Assembly: GCA_002338715.1 (NCBI GenBank)
Contig: DDIR01000148.1
Coordinates: 1 to 19,123 of the forward strand
Length of the DNA stretch: 19,123 nucleotides
Origin: Phycisphaerales bacterium UBA1845
Lineage (GTDB): Bacteria > Planctomycetota > Phycisphaerae > UBA1845
Reading direction: 5' to 3'
This document shows, one piece after another, positions 8,172-16,031 of the stretch (positions are counted from its first letter, which is position 1; every line of letters begins with the position of its first letter). The notes beneath the pieces were generated by a model. That model ran no database searches and was not told the origin of the DNA. It saw only the letters and a list, made by a program, of their open reading frames with translations. Position numbers and translations under genes: made by a program.

Positions 8172-8384
8172 ATGGATCAAGAGCAAAGAAGCGCCGAGTC
8201 ATCCGAATCCGCCGAAGTCGCGACCAAGGAACCGCGAATCGACTGGAACAATCCCGACACCCCCGCGGGCGATGCGCCGGCGATGTCAAGTTGGCCACTC
8301 GTCGCCAGCGTCGTCGTATACTCCGGTTGGCTTGTTTTCCTCGTCGTCATGGCCTACATGCGCGTGTCGACCACGCCGCAGTAA
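8172..8384 (+). CDS. Small single-pass membrane protein of unknown function
   Basis: The product has 70 residues. The N-terminal ~40 are hydrophilic, acidic and rich in Glu, Ser and Pro (SSESAEVATKEPRIDWNNPD); one transmembrane helix spans ~42-63 (PLVASVVVYSGWLVFLVVMAYM); a short RVSTTPQ tail follows. An AGAGAGGA tract lies ~11 nt before the ATG, which supports real translation. By the positive-inside rule orientation is unclear, since the only charge near the helix is the arginine after it. It sits between the DUF1573 gene and the glycosyltransferase-like gene, with 61 and 81 nt gaps, all on the plus strand. The layout of an acidic head and one helix recalls small conserved planctomycete proteins, but I do not recognise a named family. 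Confidence 0.75.
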   Translation: MDQEQRSAESSESAEVATKEPRIDWNNPDTPAGDAPAMSSWPLVASVVVYSGWLVFLVVMAYMRVSTTPQ

Positions 8385-8465
8385 TCTTTCGTTTTCCTGA
8401 TACCGACGGTTGTCGGGTCGGCGTCGGTTCGGTTGGCGAAATCACAAAAACAAGATTGCCCTTGA

Positions 8466-10268
8466 ATGTTGCAACTCGAACGCATCTCGCTGACATCGCC
8501 GATTTTTCAGAAGAACATTTCCGCCCTTAAAGAGCGTCAACCCGAGTTGGCTGAGCGGTTAAGGTCGGTCGAAATTCCCGAATCCATGCAGATGGGGATA
8601 GGCCGCGACGGTTGGCCGGTGGTGGTTCAATCGATCAGCGACGATCACATCGGTTGGATGGGCGGTTCTTCCATGCCCACAGTCAGCGCGCCGGCTGCCT
8701 TGACCAACTTCGTCGACCAGGGCGTCAACGTCGCACTGCCTTCAATCGGAACTGGGTACGAATGCCTCTACCTGATTCAGCGCCTGCAACCGCACTGCGC
8801 TGTTTTCGTATGCGAAGAAAGCACAGAGCGGGTGGCGGCTACGCTCGATGTGGTCGATCTGTCGGAACCCATCAACGCGGGCCGGCTTGTGTTGCTTGAT
8901 GGCGATGTCGCAATAACGCTGCCCGAATTCATTGACACCCATCCCGGTTACGATTTTCCCACGCAGTTGATCGCGCTAGCCGAGTTTGATGCGGCACAGT
9001 TCAAAGCTCGAACGAACGCGGTGCATCATGCCTGTCACATCGCATCGGACGTGCACACTCAGAAAGTAAACGCGCTGCGGCACCGCGCTCAGCCGAAGCG
9101 CCCAGCAACGAACGACAAGCCGCACGTCGCAGTGCTTTCCGTCGATGCGGTGGGTGGTTCGATTGAGCACGCTCGCCGGATCGAGCGGGCGGCCCACGCG
9201 TTGAGTTGGACGACATCGATCAGCGTGCCCGATCACCCGCAAAGCTGTTCGCAGGTTTCCAGGGTTCGAGCCGTCGCGGATGCACCAGTCGATTTCGTAT
9301 TGATTCTCAACGGGACTCCCGGTCGATTGGCCGAATACATTTCGCCGGACGTGCCTGTCGCCAGTTGGTTTCTGGATGGATTCGCGCTTCCGCCTGTTGC
9401 ATTCGAAGGTGTATCGGAAGTTTCATACGTGGTCGCGGCGTCTGGACTGGTGCAGCAGATGTTAATCGCCCGCGGCGGACGCAGGGATTGCATTCGCATC
9501 GTCGAAAAGGGCGTCGATGATGGACTGTTTCGCGGCGCGCCCGATGCCGCATTGCGCACCGATTCGATTCTCGTCATGGTTGATGGCGAAAACCTGAGTC
9601 CACAATCCGCCAACATTGGATTGGAGAGTCACGAAAAGCTCTGGGCCGAAATGCAGCAATCGATCGCGCAGGTCGCCGATCGCAAGAAACCCATCGACGT
9701 CCCTGAATTACTCAAAAAAGCTGAGCGATCCACCGGGGTCAAGTTCAGTGATGACGACTTGCGGCGACAGTTTCTCGCGATTGTTACCGAGCGAATGCCG
9801 CGAACCATCGTCACAAGGTCAGCCGTCGAAGCGATCGCGTCTGCTGGTTTGAGAGTTGATTTATTCGGGCGAAACTGGTCGTCGCATGAATCGGCGGCGA
9901 GCTGCTACCGCGGGGCGATCCCAGCGGACCGTGACCGCGCCAGGCAAATGTCGCAGGCCCCATGCATGGTCATTCCGTTTGTCGATGCAGCCGCCATTCA
10001 AAGTTGCTTGGAAGCAATCGTTGCAGGATGCCTTCCGCTCATGCGCGAGGATCATGGCGATTTCCTTTCACACTATCCATCGGCGCGGCAAGTCCTGTCG
10101 AAAGTGCCATCGTATGGCACGCACACGGAACTGCTGGCGCTGATTCGAAAATGGAATTCGCCCGGTGATGAGCGCGAACGACTCGTTGAATCGCTGCGTT
10201 CAGAACTGCTGGTCAGCCAGCGGACGGCTGACCGCCTCGAAGATATTCTTCACTTCATTCGTGCGTAG
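8466..10268 (+). CDS. Glycosyltransferase-like protein (CgeB/GT-B type C-terminus)
   Basis: The 600-residue protein has no signal peptide or membrane helix and is likely cytoplasmic. Residues ~60-205 have a Rossmann-like segment (ALPSIGTGYECLYLIQRLQP, then VFVCEES) resembling the N-terminal region of MAF/DUF115-type motility-associated glycosyltransferases. Residues ~217-350 (HVAVLSVDAVGGS, VPVASWFLDG, then RIVEKGVDDGLF) and ~440-600 resemble the two halves of a CgeB-like GT-B enzyme: RVDLFGRNW near 464 and CLEAIVAGCLPL with E516 in the usual nucleotide-sugar-binding position. The segment ~380-435 is a charged helical insert. A glycosyl transfer role is inferred from these motifs and from the convergent nucleotide-sugar epimerase 19 nt away; the acceptor is unknown. 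The ATG at 8466 lacks a convincing SD, so a slightly different start is possible. Confidence 0.65.
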   Translation: MLQLERISLTSPIFQKNISALKERQPELAERLRSVEIPESMQMGIGRDGWPVVVQSISDDHIGWMGGSSMPTVSAPAALTNFVDQGVNVALPSIGTGYECLYLIQRLQPHCAVFVCEESTERVAATLDVVDLSEPINAGRLVLLDGDVAITLPEFIDTHPGYDFPTQLIALAEFDAAQFKARTNAVHHACHIASDVHTQKVNALRHRAQPKRPATNDKPHVAVLSVDAVGGSIEHARRIERAAHALSWTTSISVPDHPQSCSQVSRVRAVADAPVDFVLILNGTPGRLAEYISPDVPVASWFLDGFALPPVAFEGVSEVSYVVAASGLVQQMLIARGGRRDCIRIVEKGVDDGLFRGAPDAALRTDSILVMVDGENLSPQSANIGLESHEKLWAEMQQSIAQVADRKKPIDVPELLKKAERSTGVKFSDDDLRRQFLAIVTERMPRTIVTRSAVEAIASAGLRVDLFGRNWSSHESAASCYRGAIPADRDRARQMSQAPCMVIPFVDAAAIQSCLEAIVAGCLPLMREDHGDFLSHYPSARQVLSKVPSYGTHTELLALIRKWNSPGDERERLVESLRSELLVSQRTADRLEDILHFIRA

Positions 10269-10287
10269 CCATCAGCCGTCAGCACCA

Positions 10288-11232
10288 TCACTTTGTTTGA
10301 GAGGCGAAGTATTCGATCGTGTGCTTGAGGCCTTCTTCAAAGTGAACCACCGGTTCAAAACCCAGCAGTTTCTTGGCGGCTGATATGTCAGCCGTTGAGT
10401 GTTTGACGTCACCCGCACGTGGCGCGGCGAACTTCGGCTGAACGTTCTTGCCAAGGCACTGATTGATTTTCTCGACAATGGTCAGCAGGTTGGTGTTGCT
10501 GCCGCAGGCGACGTTGATCGACTGCCCGCAGGTCTTGTCGACTTCGATCGCCAGCATGTATGCGTGCAGGATGTTTTCGATGTAGGTGAAGTCGCGGCTT
10601 TGCGTGCCATCACCGTAGATGGTCGGCTGCTCGTCGTTGAGGATCGACGTGACGAACGCGGGAATGACCGCTGCGTATTGACTCTTCGGATTCTGCCGGG
10701 GGCCGAAGACGTTGAAGTAACGCGCGGTCAGCGTCTCCAATCCATAGCAATGATAGAACACGCTCATGTAGTATTCGCTGGCGAGCTTCTGAGCCGCGTA
10801 AGGGCTGATCGGCTGAGGACGCAACCCTTCGTGTTTCGGGCTGACTTCGATTTCACCGTAACACGAACTGCTGCCGGAATAGATCACGCGTCTGCATTTG
10901 TTGGCTTTCGCCGCGAGCAAAAGATTCATCGTTCCGGTGATGTTGCTGTCGTGGGTGTCGAGGGGCCGCTCGATCGAAACCGGGACACTGGGAAGCGCCG
11001 CAACGTGAAAGATAAAGTCGATGTCGTGGCACGCCCGCTCGCATTCTTCGAGATGAACCAGATCGCCTTCAATAACTTCGACTTTGCCATCAAGGTGGGC
11101 GATGTTTTCGCGCCGGCCGGTCGAGAAGTTATCAAAGATGCGAACGCTGTGACCCAATTCGGAAAAGCGGGTGGCCATGTGCGAACCGATGAATCCCGAA
11201 CCGCCGGTAATTAAGATGTTCGATCTGGCCAT
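10288..11232 (-). CDS. NAD-dependent UDP-sugar 4-epimerase (WbpP/GalE-like SDR)
   Basis: The 314-residue extended SDR enzyme has the Rossmann motif GGSGFIG (residues 10-16), an acidic D34 ending the second strand (RIFDN) for NAD binding, a Ser cluster GSSSCYGE around 120-127, and the catalytic Y145xxxK149 in SPYAAQK. The stretch LPSVPVSIERPLDTHDSNI and the later RYFNVFGPRQNP, YAAVIPAFV and GDGTQSRDFTYIEN match the pattern of WbpP/TviC-type UDP-GlcNAc/UDP-GlcNAcA 4-epimerases more than classical GalE. The expected reaction is C4 epimerisation of a UDP-hexose or UDP-N-acetylhexosamine, feeding surface polysaccharide. The length is normal for the family. The ATG has AAGGAAA about 9 nt upstream. 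It ends 19 nt from the convergent glycosyltransferase-like gene. The preceding minus-strand gene lies 128 nt upstream. Substrate preference cannot be settled from sequence alone. Confidence 0.9.
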   Translation of the reverse strand: MARSNILITGGSGFIGSHMATRFSELGHSVRIFDNFSTGRRENIAHLDGKVEVIEGDLVHLEECERACHDIDFIFHVAALPSVPVSIERPLDTHDSNITGTMNLLLAAKANKCRRVIYSGSSSCYGEIEVSPKHEGLRPQPISPYAAQKLASEYYMSVFYHCYGLETLTARYFNVFGPRQNPKSQYAAVIPAFVTSILNDEQPTIYGDGTQSRDFTYIENILHAYMLAIEVDKTCGQSINVACGSNTNLLTIVEKINQCLGKNVQPKFAAPRAGDVKHSTADISAAKKLLGFEPVVHFEEGLKHTIEYFASQTK

Positions 11233-11360
11233 TGTTTTGCGTTTCCTTTGCGTCTTCTTGCGTGATCTTGGTTTTGTTCCTGACTAGGTTTATCGTCTCG
11301 ATGCCGGTGTGCATTGACCAGTGATGCCCCGCAGTTAAACCATCTCGTCCGATAACGTCC

Positions 11361-12551
11361 TTAGAACAGATCGAACAGTGCGGCATCACCTGGCGCCAAC
11401 ACCACAGGAATCACCAGGCGACTTTGCCGGGCGCGAATAACCTCTCCCAGGCCTGCTGCCCCGTCAGCCGGGACCACCACTGCTCGTACGACCGGCGAGC
11501 CATTCAGTTCGACCGGCAGCACCACTTCGCCCCGTGCAAAATCGGTGGTCGACGGATTGATGACCAGAATGCAGCGCCGAGTACCGCGGGCCAGCAGCGT
11601 CACCTCGACACTCGCCAGCGATTCTTCGAGCGGAACAAGCGGAGTCGGTGACAACCCGGTCAGGACTTTGCGCCAAAGTTTCGCCCGGGTCGCGATGCGC
11701 TGCACCATCGTGATGCGTTCGGGCGAAAGCGGCGCGTCCTGATGAACCAGTCCGACTTTTTCGCCCGGAAGTGTTCGGAATCCTTCGATCAGCAGACCTT
11801 CACTTTGACCACGGGCCAACCCGCGATGAAACGACAACAACCATGAGCGAATCGTTGCGTCACTGTCCCCGTTTTCGCCGCCAAATCGAAGCGTTTGAAA
11901 ACCGCCGTTGGAAGCAGATTGCTTGTGGCTGTCCGTACCCCCAGGCGAATAAACGATGACATGATCGAAGGCGCGGGCGCGTTCGTCGGAGATCATGGAT
12001 GCGTCCATGTGGACAAAAGTCGCCGCACCTGGATGCACCGATTGAACGCGAGCCGCCTCCTGCCGCGCTCGCGCGAACGTCGCCGAATCAACGACGTGTC
12101 CCAGGTAATAACCCCCGATGACTTTCGATTCAGGAAGCCGCGTGATCGTGTTGGCGGATTGGGATAACCCGCGCACGCGATTGACAGCCTCCGGGTCAGC
12201 CAGGATCAGTTTGAGCTCGTCTTCCGCGGCGATTTGCAGGACGCTATCCACATCATCCGGTTGAAGATCGTCGATCAGGACGGCGTCGATCTTCATCTTC
12301 TTGATGTTGGCGAAGTCGCGCTTCACAAGATCAAAGTTGCGCTGGGGCGAGCAGCGTCGAGCCACCTGTGCTGAATAATGGACGCCGACGTGAATCGCGC
12401 CGGCATCGTCGCCAATCGGGCGTGTCGTGCCTGCGCATCCCGGCGCGGTGAGTGCGACCATCGCGGACCATGCGGCCAATACGGTCATCCCATATGCGGT
12501 GCGACCGCTTCCGATTCGACGGTTGACACAGGCGCAGAACGGGGGATACAC
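11361..12551 (-). CDS. Putative secreted lipoprotein, TIM-barrel glycoside-hydrolase-like, of unknown function
   Basis: The frame encodes 396 residues from a GTG at 12551, or 375 from an ATG at 12488. The hydrophobic MTVLAAWSAMVALTAPGC forms a lipoprotein-type signal, with C39 (long form) after an A-P-G lipobox-like stretch. The long form adds RR before the hydrophobic core, as signals need, so I keep it; neither start has a good SD. The mature part begins AIHVGVHYSAQ and alternates beta strands and helices (DFANIKKMKIDAVLIDD, KLILADPEA, VIGGYYLGH), which suggests a TIM-barrel of the kind found in hypothetical glycosidases. The last ~90 residues (VEVTLLARGTRRCILVINPS onward) look like a beta sandwich. 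I can assign no catalytic pair with confidence. It could act on extracellular polysaccharide, in keeping with the downstream epimerase on the same strand, but that is inference. Confidence 0.6.
   Translation of the reverse strand: MYPPFCACVNRRIGSGRTAYGMTVLAAWSAMVALTAPGCAGTTRPIGDDAGAIHVGVHYSAQVARRCSPQRNFDLVKRDFANIKKMKIDAVLIDDLQPDDVDSVLQIAAEDELKLILADPEAVNRVRGLSQSANTITRLPESKVIGGYYLGHVVDSATFARARQEAARVQSVHPGAATFVHMDASMISDERARAFDHVIVYSPGGTDSHKQSASNGGFQTLRFGGENGDSDATIRSWLLSFHRGLARGQSEGLLIEGFRTLPGEKVGLVHQDAPLSPERITMVQRIATRAKLWRKVLTGLSPTPLVPLEESLASVEVTLLARGTRRCILVINPSTTDFARGEVVLPVELNGSPVVRAVVVPADGAAGLGEVIRARQSRLVIPVVLAPGDAALFDLF
12523..12550 (+). promoter_or_regulatory. Candidate promoter of the small lipoprotein gene
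   Basis: A perfect TTGACA -35 (12523-12528) is followed after 16 nt by GATACA (12545-12550), which matches three of six -10 positions. A start near 12557 would give a leader of ~50 nt before the ATG at 12607. It overlaps the possible GTG start of the opposing gene at 12551, which may favour the shorter ATG start for that gene. Confidence 0.4.
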
Positions 12552-12606
12552 TTTCGCTACCGAGTTCGGTCTCCGCCATTTCTTGATGCTAAAGGGTGAT
12601 AAGTTG

Positions 12607-13125
12607 ATGCGTCTGCTCCGTCATTGCTTAGGTTTGTGCGTCGCGGTCTTGATTTGTGTCACCAATGCTGCCTGCACGTCCCGCCATGTCAATCTCGAAG
12701 ACGAGGATACACGGAGCATGGTTGAGTTACTTATGCCACAGCGTTTCAGGATTGTCGAGGCGTTTACCGGGTTTCGGAGTTTCGACGACGATGAGATCCC
12801 AGACGGCATTGAACTGCTCTTTCAGCCGCTCGATGCCTATGGCGATCCGGTGAAGATCGCCGGGTCGGTTCGCGTGGAGCTGTTTGCCCACCAAGCCGCT
12901 TCCGGTTTCGACAAAGGTCGACGCATCTGCGAACCCTGGCAGGTTGATCTGCTCACGTCCGAAGATCAGGAACGCTACTGGAATGTCATTACCGGGATGT
13001 ACGAGGTTCCGTTGGAATTCCCAGCCGGCATCCACCCCGAAGGTAACCGCTACGTCCTGGCCCTCACCTACAACACACCCCTGGGCGAGCACATGACCAG
13101 CGACTGTGAATTGGCGATCCGCTGA
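12607..13125 (+). CDS. Small putative lipoprotein of unknown function
   Basis: The protein has 172 residues. The reading frame stays open back to 12427, but the ATG at 12607 was chosen because it starts exactly at a compact signal peptide (MRLLRHCLGLCVAVLICV) and has GGTGA 7 nt upstream; upstream codons read as out-of-place sequence. The likely lipidated cysteine is C23 after T-N-A-A, an imperfect lipobox. The mature part contains a predicted beta-rich domain: QRFRIVEAFTGFRSFDDDEI, DGIELLFQPLDAYGDPV and VRVELFAH, then an EVPLEFP strand and a YVLALTYNTP strand, resembling an Ig or transthyretin-like fold. I do not recognise the family. It is divergent from the putative TIM-barrel lipoprotein and ~445 nt before fusA. 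The role is unknown; an outer-membrane location is inferred from the signal. Confidence 0.7.
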   Translation: MRLLRHCLGLCVAVLICVTNAACTSRHVNLEDEDTRSMVELLMPQRFRIVEAFTGFRSFDDDEIPDGIELLFQPLDAYGDPVKIAGSVRVELFAHQAASGFDKGRRICEPWQVDLLTSEDQERYWNVITGMYEVPLEFPAGIHPEGNRYVLALTYNTPLGEHMTSDCELAIR

Positions 13126-13570
13126 CCCCGCCTGATCATTCGCCAAGCCCTTAAATTCGCCTCCGGTGACGCATTCGGGCTTCTGTGCCGAATGAGCACG
13201 CCAAAAAGCCCCGTTTTTGAGGTCTTTATCGCCCTCGATTTGCGTTCACTCTCGATCGTTAAGTTCCTGTCAAATCAAAAAATAGTGCCCGGGATTCTTG
13301 CTTTTCAACCGCGGTTTGATACAGTTCGCCGCCTACCGGCGGGAGGGGTGTATTCTCACAGGCTCGCTCATTGAAGCCGGAGTTGGCAGTTGGCCGATTC
13401 TGTGCTCCATACCGCTACAGGTGTACGGTTCTCTTGAGAACACGCAAAAAGCCACCATCGCCGCTCACCGGTGACGCGATTGGTGCAGACATACAGACGA
13501 TAAGGCCGACTTAACGGTTTACGGCGAAACGTAAACTTGGGCATTTTGGTTATTACAGGCAGACGCAGTC
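13126..13570 (+). other. Long fusA upstream region with possible promoter and inverted repeats
   Basis: No convincing gene lies in these 445 nt. I see a CCGCC-TACC-GGCGG stem at 13329-13342, a GTTCTC-TT-GAGAAC inverted repeat at 13428-13441, and a perfect palindrome TCACCGGTGA at 13465-13474. The hairpin at 13329 falls at the predicted transcript start of the promoter candidate at 13298-13325. A 239-nt leader before fusA would leave room for control of EF-G expression, but no known riboswitch is recognisable. The fusA ATG has only a weak SD (AGG 13 nt upstream). Confidence 0.45.
13298..13325 (+). promoter_or_regulatory. Candidate fusA promoter
   Basis: TTGCTT (13298-13303) and TACAGT (13320-13325) are spaced by 16 nt and each matches four of six consensus positions. 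The predicted start near 13332 is ~239 nt before the fusA ATG. The assignment is by eye and weak. Confidence 0.3.
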
Positions 13571-15664
13571 ATGGATCGTTTAAGCAACATTCGCAACATC
13601 GGGGTTAGCGCCCACATCGACTCGGGAAAAACCACCCTCACCGAACGCATCCTGTTCTACGCGGGAAAGATTCACCGCATCCAGGAAGTCAAAGGCAAAG
13701 ACGGTGGCGCCACCATGGACCACATGGAACTCGAAAAGGAGCGCGGCATCACCATTACGTCAGCCGCCACCACGGTCGATTGGGCGGACAAGCAGATCAA
13801 CATCATCGACACCCCGGGCCACGTTGACTTCACGATCGAAGTGGAGCGTTCTCTGCGCGTTCTCGACGGTGCGGTGCTGGTGCTTTGTGCGGTGGGTGGT
13901 GTGCAGTCGCAGTCGATCACCGTCGACCGTCAGATGAAGCGTTACCGTGTTCCGCGAATCGCCTTCATCAACAAGATGGACCGCGTCGGCGCCGATCCGG
14001 CGCAGGTTGTTTCTGAACTTGAATCCAAGCTCGGTCTGGTGGCTGTTCCGTTGCAACTTCCGGTTGGTGCGGGCGACAACTTTGAAGCCATCATCGACCT
14101 GATCGACATGAAGCTCGTGAACTTCGAAGGCGCCAACGGTGAGAACGTGATTCGCGGCGAGATTCCTGCCGACCACAAAGAAGAAGCCGACCGCGCCCGC
14201 AGCGGCATGCTCGACGCGTTGAGTCTTTACGACGACGAACTCATGGAGTTGATGCTTGAAGAGAAAGAGCCAACCCCTGAGATGATTCACGACGCCCTTC
14301 GCCGCGCGACCCTTTCACGCGACATCGTTCCGGTTCTGTTGGGCAGTGCGTATCGCAACAAGGGCGTTCAACCGCTTCTCGACGCGGTCAGCCGCTACCT
14401 GCCAAGCCCGGTCGATCGCGTGGCCTACGCAGCCGACAACCAGAACGAAGGCGCTGAAATCGCAGTGACCGCCGATCCGGATGGTCCGCTGGTCGCGATG
14501 GGCTTCAAGATCGTGGACGAGCAGTTTGGACAGGTCACCTACACCCGCGTGTATCAGGGCGTCCTCAAAAAGGGCAGCAAGTACCTCAACACCCGTTCCG
14601 GAAAGACCGAGCGTATCGGGCGTATCTTGCGTATGCACGCCGACGATCGCGAAGACCTCGAAGAAGCCAAGACCGGTGACATCATCGCCGTCATGGGCGT
14701 CGACTGCGCGTCGGGTGATACCTTCTGCGATACTTCCATCAATGTTTCGTTGGAAAGCATCCATGCAGCCGAGCCGGTGATCTCGCTGGCAATTCGTCCT
14801 GCAAAGAACGCCGACCGCGACAAGATGTCCAAGGCCCTGAACCGCTTCCTGAAAGAAGACCCGACCTTCCACGTACGCTTCGACGAAGAAAGCGGCGACA
14901 CGATTATCTCGGGCATGGGTGAACTTCACCTCGAAGTGTACGTCGAACGCGTGAAACGCGAGTACGGCTGCACGCTTGATGTCGATCGTCCGAAGGTCAG
15001 CTATCGCGAAGCGCCGACCAAGACCGTCGAGTTCAACTACAAGCACAAGAAGCAGACCGGTGGTTCGGGTCAGTATGCCCATGTCGTGGGCCAACTGATT
15101 CCGCTCGATGACACCGAAGCCGAAGACTACCTGTTTGAAAACAAGGTGACCGGAGGCCGCATTCCCACCGAGTACATTCCGTCGGTGGACAAGGGCTTCC
15201 AGATGGCCCGCGCCAAAGGACCGATGGCCGGCTTTGAAATCGTGAAGGTCAAGATGGTCCTCCAAGACGGCAGCTCGCACGCGGTCGACTCGTCGGACAT
15301 GGCCTTCCAGATTTGTGCACGTGATGCGTTCCGCGAGACATTCCTGAAGTCCAAGCCGGTGTTGCTTGAGCCGATCATGAAGGTCGAAATCGAAACGCCC
15401 AATGAATTCCAGGGCAACGTCTCCGGTGACGTTTCGTCGCGACGCGGTTATATCGTCGGCACGGAAGTAAAACCGCAGATGGCGATCATCACAGCCGAAG
15501 TGCCGCTGTCGGGCATGTTTGGTTACTCAACCGACCTGCGTTCGATGAGCCAGGGACAGGCAACCTTCAGCATGGAGTTCCTGACCTATCGCCCGGTTCC
15601 GAGCAACGTTCAGGAAGACATCCTGACCCAAATCCGCAAGGAAAAGGCCAACGAATCGAAGTAG
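13571..15664 (+). CDS. fusA: Elongation factor G, spdEFG1/mitochondrial EFG1-like type
   Basis: This 697-residue translational GTPase drives ribosomal translocation. The G motifs are intact: AHIDSGKTT (P-loop, 14-22), the RGITI switch region (58-62), DTPGH (80-84) and NKMD (134-137). Domains II to V follow, with FGQVTYTRVYQG, SGMGELHLEVY, HKKQTGGSGQYAHV and MFGYSTDLRSMSQGQATFSMEF. The P-loop has Ser18 where typical bacterial EF-G has Ala. Long stretches such as EVKGKDGGATMD, ITVDRQMKRY, CASGDTF and the ALRVLDGAVLVLCAVGGVQ-like segment follow the mitochondrial EFG1 pattern. In published phylogenies (Atkinson and Baldauf) spirochaetes, planctomycetes and some deltaproteobacteria carry spdEFG1 as the sister of mtEFG1, with spdEFG2 a separate paralogue for recycling. 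It stands outside a str operon: no rpsL, rpsG or tuf is adjacent. Confidence 0.97.
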   Translation: MDRLSNIRNIGVSAHIDSGKTTLTERILFYAGKIHRIQEVKGKDGGATMDHMELEKERGITITSAATTVDWADKQINIIDTPGHVDFTIEVERSLRVLDGAVLVLCAVGGVQSQSITVDRQMKRYRVPRIAFINKMDRVGADPAQVVSELESKLGLVAVPLQLPVGAGDNFEAIIDLIDMKLVNFEGANGENVIRGEIPADHKEEADRARSGMLDALSLYDDELMELMLEEKEPTPEMIHDALRRATLSRDIVPVLLGSAYRNKGVQPLLDAVSRYLPSPVDRVAYAADNQNEGAEIAVTADPDGPLVAMGFKIVDEQFGQVTYTRVYQGVLKKGSKYLNTRSGKTERIGRILRMHADDREDLEEAKTGDIIAVMGVDCASGDTFCDTSINVSLESIHAAEPVISLAIRPAKNADRDKMSKALNRFLKEDPTFHVRFDEESGDTIISGMGELHLEVYVERVKREYGCTLDVDRPKVSYREAPTKTVEFNYKHKKQTGGSGQYAHVVGQLIPLDDTEAEDYLFENKVTGGRIPTEYIPSVDKGFQMARAKGPMAGFEIVKVKMVLQDGSSHAVDSSDMAFQICARDAFRETFLKSKPVLLEPIMKVEIETPNEFQGNVSGDVSSRRGYIVGTEVKPQMAIITAEVPLSGMFGYSTDLRSMSQGQATFSMEFLTYRPVPSNVQEDILTQIRKEKANESK

Positions 15665-15746
15665 GCATTCGGACGCGCGTGGTGGGGACCCGGTGCCAGA
15701 ATGTTGCCGGGGCCAACGTGAAATTGACAGAACAGGGGTTGGTGGC

Positions 15747-16031
15747 GTGAACGTCGCACCTGACAATGGACCGGTCGATCTGGATCCGCAGATTGCCGAA
15801 GCAGTTTCCTCCGCCCCAGCCGACCTGCCCGCATCCGCCTTGGATTTCTGGGAAGATCAGGAAGATCTGGGCGAGTTGGCCAAGTCGAGGACCATCTCAA
15901 CCGACGATGTTCTCGGCAAGCTTGGTCCACCGCCATTTCCCAAGACGGGATTTCCTTTCATCGGGTTCTTGGCCACCGTCTACGACCACGTGGCGACGCA
16001 GGTGGGTGAGCACGAGTGCTCTGGAGAGTAA
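15747..16031 (+). CDS. Small acidic protein of unknown function
   Basis: The reading frame is open from a GTG at 15693 to 16031; I chose the GTG at 15747 (94 residues) because a GGGG purine tract lies 8 nt upstream and the upstream codons look non-protein-like (ECCRGQ). The GTG at 15693 also has GGGGA 4 nt upstream, so the start is not settled. The N-terminal half is acidic and Pro/Ala-rich (VDLDPQIAEAVSSAPADLPA), followed by SALDFWEDQEDLGELAK and the notable proline-rich LGPPPFPKTGFPFIGFLATVY near the C-terminus. It resembles small conserved planctomycete proteins with a PPPFP/GFPF stretch, but I cannot name the family. It follows fusA by 82 nt on the same strand and has no signal peptide or full transmembrane helix, although the FPFIGFLATVY segment is fairly hydrophobic. 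Confidence 0.6.
   Translation: MNVAPDNGPVDLDPQIAEAVSSAPADLPASALDFWEDQEDLGELAKSRTISTDDVLGKLGPPPFPKTGFPFIGFLATVYDHVATQVGEHECSGE

Noticed and set aside
10288..11214. Long open frame on the plus strand opposite the epimerase (10399-11214)
   Set aside because: It is an antisense shadow of a clearly motif-supported SDR enzyme; its translation has no domain or usual protein composition.
12427..12606. Extended N-terminus of the small lipoprotein
   Set aside because: The frame is open, but the 60 extra residues lack protein-like composition. The ATG at 12607 has an SD and begins right at a signal peptide.
13192..13374. 60-codon ORF in the fusA upstream region
   Set aside because: No SD, domain or signal is visible, and the frame overlaps the promoter candidate and hairpin. 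It is more likely leader or spacer DNA.
13428..13441. LexA-type operator
   Set aside because: GTTC...GAAC has the opposite half-site orientation to the Gram-positive box, and it is not the GTTC-N7-GTTC alphaproteobacterial direct repeat.
14315..15280. 321-codon open frame opposite fusA
   Set aside because: It lies wholly within the EF-G gene on the other strand and reflects GC-rich codon bias of that gene.
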